This document shows, one piece after another, positions 56,605 to 64,000 of a stretch of DNA of 64,000 nt; the stretch's first letter is position 1; each line of letters starts with the position of its first letter. A program made the translations under genes and the position numbers. Origin of the DNA: Sipunculus nudus. Lineage: Eukaryota; Annelida; Sipuncula; Golfingiida; Sipunculidae. The notes beneath the pieces are model-generated. The model was not told the DNA's origin. It saw only the letters and a program-made list of their open reading frames with translations, and did no database searches. The stretch lies in NCBI GenBank assembly GCA_026874595.1, contig CM049311.1, positions 42,907,676-42,971,675 of the forward strand. Reading direction: 5' to 3'.

Positions 56605-57252
56605 TGTAACATGTGTATTATTAGGTTCTTTGGATTGTTTGGGAAATGGAAAGTTCTCGGCTTGGGGTGAAAAGTTATAAACAAGGGGCTGTGTTTTAGA
56701 GCCGAGAGAGAGGGAGATATATTCCAGCAGACACAGAAGAGTGTAAGCCAGTTTGTGGATCTATCCGATAATTTCAGCAGGTATAGATTTTCTTCAAAAT
56801 TTGTGACGGATCTTATATAGTCTTCAGTTTGCTTCCGGGATTATAACAAGAACTTCACTTCTGGATTACAACAAATTGATTTTGTGATTGAACTGGACTG
56901 TTGCTCTCTGAGAAGATTAATGTAAACTGTTCTCATGGATTATATGCTATAAAGGACTTTTGTTGCTGTGACAGTGATGGTATCCAGGTACTGTACACTA
57001 AATTTATATACATGTATTGATTTACTGTTGAACTGTTGTGATACTGTGTAATTGTATTGATTTAGTGTATTGAAATGTTAGGGTTGTTTTAAATTATAAT
57101 TATTTGTTAACAAAAACCAATGACTTCTTTATTCATTCCCCCAGACATTTCATGCTGCCTAGTGTTACAGAATCTGATTTTTTTTCTATTACAAAATTTA
57201 TGTTCGTCACGCATACGTGATCTGTTTATATTAGGTTCCATAATAACAAACA
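56605..57252 (+). mobile_element. Solo LTR of the gypsy-1 family
   Basis: Begins TGTAAC and ends with CA, flanked on both sides by ttcc (56601-56604, 57253-57256), a four-base target duplication. Its last 150 bases (cttctttattcattccccc, tagtgttacagaatctg, tctgtttatattaggttcc) match the gypsy-1 LTR in the opposite orientation. It interrupts gypsy-2 just before its purine tract. A solo LTR arises by recombination between two LTRs. Confidence 0.75.
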
Positions 57253-57258
57253 TTCCTA

Positions 57259-57500
57259 TAAGAAAGGGGGAGTTGTAGCATGTTGGGAAGCAGATACCAG
57301 TCTATTCCAGAAGGGGGGGGCTAGTCTACAGAGAATGTTTTGAGAAACAAAGTTTTGGAGCCAGGAGCCGGATTGGGTGCACACAGCAGCTTGGTAAAGA
57401 ACAGTCTGTTCTGGCAGAACTCATCAGTCTGTTGTCTTGTATATTTTAAGATAAGTACTAAGTTGTGTATTAAACGTTTGTTCTGTTAATTGACCTGTGT
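57259..57500 (+). repeat. gypsy-2 purine tract and 3' LTR (end uncertain)
   Basis: agaaagggggag followed by TGTAGCATGTTGGG has the form of a polypurine tract and LTR start. The right boundary is not resolved; an unrelated gypsy frame starts by 57560. A matching 5' LTR is absent upstream of 51.8 kb, so the element is 5' truncated. Confidence 0.5.
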
Positions 57501-57559
57501 TAGTTGTGTCTGCCTCTCCTAGGAAACCCCCTCCCCTAAGGCCTTTTTTTATCGCCCAG

Positions 57560-58021
57560 CCAAAAGTTTTTTCAGGGCAAATGTACCCCCCGGAACTTGG
57601 GAAGTCATAAAATTGGTACAACTGGTCATAGTTAAAGGTGACAAGGTATCTCTCTTGGGTCGTGATTGGTTGAATAAAATTCAGCTAGAGTTATATGCGA
57701 CCACTCAGCACCTATTTGAAGGCAATGGACAGGTTAAAGAATTTAAGGCTGAACTACATTTGAAAGAAAATACCAAACCAGTATTCCTCAAACCACGACC
57801 TGTGCCATATGCATTGAGAGAAAAAGTTGCAGAAGTACTGGATGGACTTTAGCAATCAGGAATTATCAGAAAAGTTTAACCTGATAAATCTAGAGCTAAA
57901 ATCTCTGTTGGGTCTCATCAATTATTATGGGAGATTTCTGGAAGGGCTTTCAACTAAGTTAAAGCCACTGCATAGACTGTTATTCTAAGAATATACATGG
58001 AAATGGTCTACAAGCAGTTAA
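57560..58021 (+). pseudogene. gypsy-3 protease end and reverse transcriptase pieces
   Basis: LVIVKGDKVSLLGRDWL is the end of a protease domain. It leads to LKENTKPVFLKPRPVPYALR, the start of a Ty3 reverse transcriptase, then a TAG. After a deletion of the palm, INYYGRFLEGLSTKLKPLHRLL with a TAA belongs to the connection region. It breaks at HelB copy 4. Confidence 0.75.
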
Positions 58022-58874
58022 AACTAGAATACAGGTAGTCAACAAGCGACTACGTGTATCAGCCAAAATCAGAGTAGGACGGGTGAAGTGAGGCATGGAT
58101 TGAGTGGCAAGGGGAAATGTTAGATGTGTTACACATCAACATGGATGTCTGCCATGTAAACATGATTATAGGTGGTGTCACCTGTTATTTGAACAAGAAA
58201 CTATCCAAGATGTATACACATGAAAAATTTCAGGCAGATAAGTCAAACAACAGCCAAGATATGAGTGATTTTTTTCCCACAGCAGACAAACAGATGGACG
58301 CTGTGCAAAAATGGTTGCAGGTGGCACAAGTTGTGTATGATAATGAGCTATGTGAGATCTAAATACATGCAAAATTTCAGGAAGATATGTCAAACCAGTC
58401 CAGAGATTTTAGCATGGATGTCTGCAGTGTGAACGTGAATGTAGGTGGCTCCAACTAACATAAAATCAAGAAAGCTATCCAGGATGTATACACATGCCAA
58501 ATTTCACATGAATTAGTCAAACCACTGCAGAGATATGAGTGATTTTAACCCAAGACAGACAAACAGATGGACGCTGTGCAAAAATGGTTGCAGGTGGTGC
58601 CACGATTTTTATGTATATTATAAATCTATCCGAGGGCTACATTTTCCTGATTGGTCAAACGAGTACAAAGATATACAGGTTTATGTGTCAAAACAGACGC
58701 AGAGGTCAACGCCAAATGGTTAGGCACTGAGTTCACATGTGACCCAATAATTGGCATAAGTTTTGGAAAAATCAGTCCAGTAGTCTCAGAGGAGTTCTTC
58801 GGGAAGGAATACAGGGGCGGTGGCGAAACCCGGTCAAAAACATAGTATCCACCAAAATTTGTTTTGGCAGATAC
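58022..58874 (-). mobile_element. HelB copy 4 inside gypsy-3
   Basis: Starts aactagaatacaggtagtcaac (minus strand: hairpin GTAGTC...GACTAC-type, spacer, CTAGTT) and ends catagtatccacc...gcagatacaa. The short core carries ggtggtgtcacc- and ggtggtgccacg-type palindromes near 58173 and 58592. It separates the reverse transcriptase and RNase H parts of gypsy-3. Confidence 0.75.
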
Positions 58875-59130
58875 AATTATCTTTGGTATAAAGAAATTCC
58901 ATAAATATCTTTATGGGAGAAGGTTTAAACTTATCACTGATCATAAACCCCTCACAGCTATATTCGGACCTAAGAAAGGCTTACCAACACTGTCAGCCCT
59001 ACAGTAACAAAGATGTGGTCTGATATTGATGGCATACCAGTATGACACTGTATACAGATGAACTGCAGATCATGGGAATGCAGATTTTTGTTCAAGGATG
59101 CCAACACAGATTGATGATGAACTTGAGGCA
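58875..59130 (+). pseudogene. gypsy-3 RNase H piece
   Basis: [20 protein letters not shown] then [10 protein letters not shown], the RNase H C-terminal half of Ty3/gypsy pol, with a TAA after LSALQ and a further stop; then ADFCSRMPTQIDDEL. Cut on the right by a MITE. Confidence 0.8.
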
Positions 59131-59141
59131 CCAATAAATTA

Positions 59142-60041
59142 CTGTGGTTATCTTCTTATTTGCGGTGGTTTCAAATTTGCGATATTCACGGTCGCTCTCT
59201 GACCGCGAAATTGAAACCACGCAGTTTTGAATGTATATGTACCAGGCCATGATCGTTAATTTCAGAAGCTGCCGTTATAATTATAGTTGGCAACAGTTGA
59301 GATAAATCTTCAGCTACGTGATGTCAATCGAGCCTCGTGCATATAATTTAAGTGATTCAGGGTGAATTAAAAACAGGGCCCATTAAAAAAAAAAATATCG
59401 GTATGCTTAGATGCAAAAAAAACGTGACCCTTTGCAGGGATGTGCTGACCCGGTGGGCGCGCTTCGCGCCTTAAAATGAATATTGAGTAGAAGGTACTCT
59501 TTCACATTGTGCCGTATTTAGTAATTGTTAATAAATAAAATTTGCCACTAAAGTAGTGAACGTAGCCGCTAGGGTAGCGCCACGTTGTAACTGTATAATG
59601 GACTAATTCTGTCACTACCGAAATCATGACGCGCCAAACGATATTTGATAGGCTAGTGATGACATGAATTTTGAATATATTTGAAAGGTCACAGTTCATT
59701 TTGGGGCCAAAGTGCCGTAGAACAGTGGAATGTGAGTTGTTTTGAATGAGCCTTGGCCCTGAACTAATTACAGCCAGCGGGGTCAATGCTTCCCGCACAT
59801 GTCGGCTCAGCTGTCCGTGACCGTTCGAACATGCAATATCCAGACAGAGAAACAGTAGACTAGGATAACCATGAAATCAGCGGTGTATGAAATAATTTTG
59901 TCATTACAGTTCATAGTTTCATATTTGATAATAAAATACACTACTAGAATAATGATAGAGCGCGAAAAAGGAACCCCGTGAAACTTTTAAAAATACAAAA
60001 ACCGCTAAAATTCAGCCCTGCCGACATAAAGGCAACCACAG
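59142..60041. mobile_element. MITE with CTGTGGTT ends, mariner-like
   Basis: CTGTGGTT (59142-59149) and AACCACAG (60034-60041) are inverted ends that extend imperfectly inward. They are flanked by TA on both sides, the target duplication of Tc1/mariner-type elements. A second hairpin lies just inside (59165-59220, GTGGTTTCAA arms). No transposase frame, so it is a non-autonomous MITE. Confidence 0.6.
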
Positions 60042-60147
60042 TATTTCACACATGTTAATGACCTACCAGTCACAGCACAGTACATTAGTCATACCGGAAA
60101 TGACGTAATCCTCTGAAAGGTATGTCATGTCATAGCGGCGGACAAAC

Positions 60148-60525
60148 CCAAATTTAATTCCAGATGAGCTCAAGCCATATTACCATATTATGCCACATCA
60201 GGGTGGCCGACATTCAAAATTAATTCCAGATGAGCTCAAGCCGTATTACCTTCTCAGAGTTTTCTTGTGATCAGGGATGCCTGCTTTGGGGTATGAGAGT
60301 AATAATTCCCCCTAAATATCAAGAACAACTGGTCAGAGAGCTTCTTCATGAACACTTGGGAATTGTTAGGACCCAGGCTTAGCAAAATGTGTAGAGAAAA
60401 TGGTGAAAAGCTGTGAGACCTGCTTAACCCGACAGAAGGATCCACCACTTTGCCGTTGTATCCCTGGAAATACCCAGAGAAGCCATGGTCTAGGATACAA
60501 ATGAATTTTGCTGAATACAGATCAA
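60148..60525 (+). pseudogene. gypsy-3 integrase N-terminal piece
   Basis: The pieces ELKPYYLL, VIPPKYQEQLVRELLHEHLG and VEKMVKSCETC give the zinc-binding part. Then KPWSRIQMNFAEY follows, where the first catalytic Asp of the core reads Asn. Frames shift several times. A 32-base segment (aattccagatgagctcaagcc...) is present twice, at about 60151 and 60219. HelC copy 3 cuts it on the right. Confidence 0.75.
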
Positions 60526-62948
60526 AACTAGACATTTCTTGGCACTGCTGGTGCCATAGTATGGCCAGACAAATGAGGTTTTGTGGTATTTTGTTGATAT
60601 AATGTGATGTATTTGTATTTTAGCAATGAATGTGAGGAACATAACGAATGATTGTGTGCAGGCAAGCAATTGTTACTATTATTTTAACTCATTATTATTA
60701 GAGATTTGTGACATGTTGGTATTGGTAATGAAGTCTTGTAAACACTACATTAACCAAACAAATTTTACATATTTTATTGTTTTGATACCTGCAAATATTA
60801 CATGATATTGTGGTCCACTGTTAGTACTTAGAAAACAGGCAAGTCTTCATGACATTTGAATGTGATTTATAAATATTATTTATAACTAATGTGTCACATG
60901 AAAAATGTATTAGCTTCCACATTTTACAAACATATGTCACAATCCTTTATGTTCATTAAAAGTTCAAGAGATACAAATGGAAGTATTGCTATTATATATG
61001 TGATTAATGGTATAAATCTGTATTATATTTAATAACTAGCAATAATTATATGAAAAGACAAAACAAATCTCAAACACTGTTATAAAAAACTCAAGTAAGT
61101 AATTGTAACAGTAATATCATGTTATCAGACATAAGCAAAGATTTGAGTAATTCTACACACATCAATATGTAAGTGAGGTATATTGTCTGAGAATGAAATA
61201 ATAATATCTGTTATATTTTGTTTCACATCATATTTTGTTCTTTGTAATAAATTGTTATATTGTCATAAAAATTGTCATTTGTTCCTTATCAATAGCATAA
61301 ATTGTGGAAAAACAAGAAAATAGAGTAGGGGGTGCCACCATGCAGTTCCCAGCAAATGACTCATCACATTACCCATATCTATCTATATGCATAATATGAA
61401 AGATATCTGCCAATTAGTTTCCAGCACATGACAACACTATCCAACAACTTTTTAATTTTTATTTTATAATGCTGACAATACTGTCAAGTCCCATATAGGC
61501 AACATTCATGAGCCATTTTAAATAGTCTTCGTCCAAAGGTCAAGACCACTCTCAAAGGAAAATGATCCAGTTGTGACTCTGTGGTACACCCAGTGCACTA
61601 ATTCATTTATCACTGACCATCATATCTATTTATAGAATCTGACCATGGCCCAGAACTGCTGATGTTTGGGCAAAACATGATGCAACACCATGTGCAGACC
61701 ACTTGCTGAAGCATTGAATCCCCCAGGTTCACTGGAGATTTTCATGATTGTTGGTGATTTTTACCATATATCGCAATATTTAAAGTCAAGTCCACTCTCA
61801 TATGCAAGGTCAGAACCCAAATTTCAATATATCTCATCCCATAATCCAAATCTATGTATATGCATAATATAAAAGGAATCTGTCCATTAGTTTTTGACTT
61901 ATAATGCTCACAGTGCTGTCAAGTGGCCCTTTTTAAGATATTCATGATTTTATGTTTTCACCAAATATGGGAATATTCAAGGTCAAGGTCACTCTCATAG
62001 TCACGGTCATGACCCCAAATCAATAAACTGCATTCCAAAATATCCAACATTTGAAAAAAAATATTAAATTAAAAAAAAAATAATTTAAATTAAATTAAAT
62101 TTTAAAATTAAATTTTAAATTAAATATACCTCATTCCATAAACCATATCTATATACATGCATAACATGAAAGAAATCTGTCCATTACTGTTTGACTTATA
62201 ATGCTCACAGTATATACTGTCAGGTGGCAATGATGGGGTATTCAAAGGCGCAAAAAACAAGAAAAGGACAACAGGTGTTGCCACCTATCTTCTGCAAAAG
62301 ACAAAACTATCCAAGATCTTCCGTCAACTTGATTTTTGGACCAATCCATGCATCCCTTTTTAAGATATTCATGATTTTATGTGATTTTCACCATATATGG
62401 TAATATTCAAGGTCAAAGCCACTCTCAAAGGAAAGGTCATGACCCCAATTTTAATATACATCATCCCATAACCCATACCTATGTACATGCATAATATTAA
62501 AGAAATCTGTCAATCAGTTTTTGACTTGTGATGCTAAAAGTACTGTCAAGTGGCAATGATGGGGGTATTAAACGGCACAAAAAACAAGAAAAGGATACTA
62601 GGTGGCACCACCAGTTTCCAGTACATGACATCACTATCCAAGATCTTTGTCCAACTAGATTTTTGGAAAAATCCATGAAAGATTTCTTGAGATATTTAAG
62701 AATTTGTGTGATTTTCCCCAAAAATGGATCTATTCAAGGTCAAGGTCACTCTCCTAGTTGAAGTCATGACCCCATTTTAAATAGGCTTCTTCCTCTCACC
62801 TATATCTATAAATGTGTCAAGTTTGAAAAAGATCCTTGAAATATTTTTTGAGTTATTGTGTCCAAAAGAAATCTCTGCGGCGGCGGCAGCGGTGGCGGCG
62901 CAACCGTGCCTAAACCATAGTATCTCCAGACTATGTCTGGCGATACAA
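60526..62948 (-). mobile_element. HelC copy 3 inside gypsy-3 integrase
   Basis: Starts aactagacatttcttggcac with a GGCAC...GTGCC hairpin on the minus strand followed by CTAGTT. Ends gcggcggcggc run, catagtatctccagac and gtctggcgatacaatt. The interior has repeated segments with 'aggtcaaggtcactctc' and ggtggcaccacc, plus an AT-rich tract near 62040-62130. No gene. Confidence 0.75.
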
Positions 62949-63095
62949 TTATACCTAGTGATGGTGGATAGTTATTCTAAGTGGCCTGAGGTAGTTCCTA
63001 TGCAGCTATAACAGCAGGTACAACCATACAAGTACTTAGAAACATATTCAGTGTGCAGGGAATGCCTGAGGAGATTGTCGCAGACAATGGACAGC
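62949..63095 (+). pseudogene. gypsy-3 integrase core piece
   Basis: VMVDSYSKWPEVVPMQ, then after a frame change VLRNIFSVQGMPEEIVADNG with the second catalytic Asp. It ends abruptly where HelA copy 6 begins, so the Glu-containing part is absent. Confidence 0.8.
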
Positions 63096-64000
63096 CTTCA
63101 ATGCTGGACCATTACTTTTCATGAATATGAACAATGCAAGTACTAAATAATTTGAATAAGAAACAATTACACAAACTCTGCCGAAATTCTGGCATGGGTG
63201 CACAGAACACTAAAAAAATTGTAGCTGGCACCACCAGTCTTGTATACAATGAAGCTATCAGAGATTTATACATATGCCCAATTTCAGACTGATATATCAA
63301 ACCCCTCCTGAGAAAAACCCAGGGACACACACTGTGCAAGTCATGGTAGGTGGCAACACCTGTCTTGTGAGCGAGAGAGCCATCAAAGACACATAGACAG
63401 GTCAAACTATTAGGCCAATACATCAAACTTACCTTGAGTCTGATGCATGGGGCTGACCAGGCTTAGGTGAGAAAGGCTGTTGCCCTGAGTGAACTGTGAC
63501 AAATTGCTTGCTCAGGCTACTGCACTGAGTGAACTCATGACCTGCACCTGGCTAGACTGAGTGAACTTTTGATCTGTACCTGGCTGCACTGAGTGAACTC
63601 TTGACCTGTTGCATAATCTGACACAGTTGGCAGTCTGCCAAAGCTATAAATAGAATGCAGCTCCTGCACTGAGTGAACTCCTGACCCATACCTGGCTGCA
63701 CTGAGTGAACTCTTGACCTGTTGCCTAATCTGATACAGTTGGCAGTCTGCCAAAGCTATAAATAGATCCAGACTGACCTCTAGCCTGTTGCAAAATCTGA
63801 AATAGTAGCCACACCATTGCATAAGCTCATGCAGGGGCCCTGCCCTGAGGGGCTTGACACCCATGAAGTGATCACATGGTGCCCATGAGGTGTTAACATG
63901 TCACCCATGAGGTGATCACATGCCATGTGCTTGGCTGCACTGATTGAACTCTTGACCTATATCTGGCTCCACTGAATGAACTCTTGATCTGTTCCCAAAT
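63096..64000 (-). mobile_element. HelA copy 6, truncated
   Basis: Begins within HelA sequence (ttcaatgctggaccattac) without the hairpin end and continues past TATAAATA blocks and the tgatcacatg minisatellite to the window edge. Non-coding. Confidence 0.7.

Overview
The window looks like repeat-rich, AT-rich, intron-era animal nuclear DNA, most likely from a marine invertebrate. A bivalve mollusc is my best guess, because families of small rolling-circle-like elements with tandem cores and ACGG/ACAG microsatellites are known there (pearl/Helentron-type); this is inference, not proof. I see no tRNA, rRNA, CRISPR, bacterial operon or clearly intact host protein gene. Most short open frames lie inside repeats.

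Layout. About 0-31 kb is a stack of nested mobile elements. Five families of non-autonomous Helentron-like elements (called HelA to HelE here) recur through the window. Nearly all copies share one orientation. In the three CTAG-type families, the left end on the + strand reads, on the minus strand, as a hairpin followed by CTAGT. An old Ty3/gypsy-type LTR retrotransposon (gypsy-1, 10651-18451, minus strand) has two LTRs, a proline-tRNA-like primer site and the unusual order gag-protease-integrase-reverse transcriptase. It sits inside a HelE copy and is itself split by a HelD insertion.

About 31.4-35.9 kb is different: GC-richer and not recognisably part of those repeats. It holds two decayed, divergently oriented genes. 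Gene B (minus, about 33.0-33.65 kb) is a Cys-rich conserved protein of unknown function. Gene A (plus, 34136-35791) has a putative DDE/RNase-H-like transposase core and is interrupted by three in-frame TAA codons. A textbook histone-type 3' stem-loop lies 34 bases after its stop. This pair is my best candidate for an undescribed mobile or domesticated system.

About 35.9-49.4 kb returns to HelE, HelA, HelB and HelC copies. They include a chimera that joins the 5' end of HelA to the 3' end of HelB, and a hierarchical satellite (144/288/577 bp) carrying nuclear-receptor-like DR1 motifs. About 49.4-51.6 kb has no clear gene. From 51.6 to 63.1 kb are two more Ty3/gypsy elements in standard gene order on the + strand. 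Gypsy-2 is nearly complete in domains but holds many TGA stops and a solo LTR of the gypsy-1 family. Gypsy-3 is cut into pieces by HelB, a mariner-like MITE, HelC and HelA. The nesting gives a relative history: gypsy elements and HelE are old hosts, HelA inserted into some of them, and HelB, HelC and HelD inserted later. Element boundaries were placed by eye from matching copies in the window.
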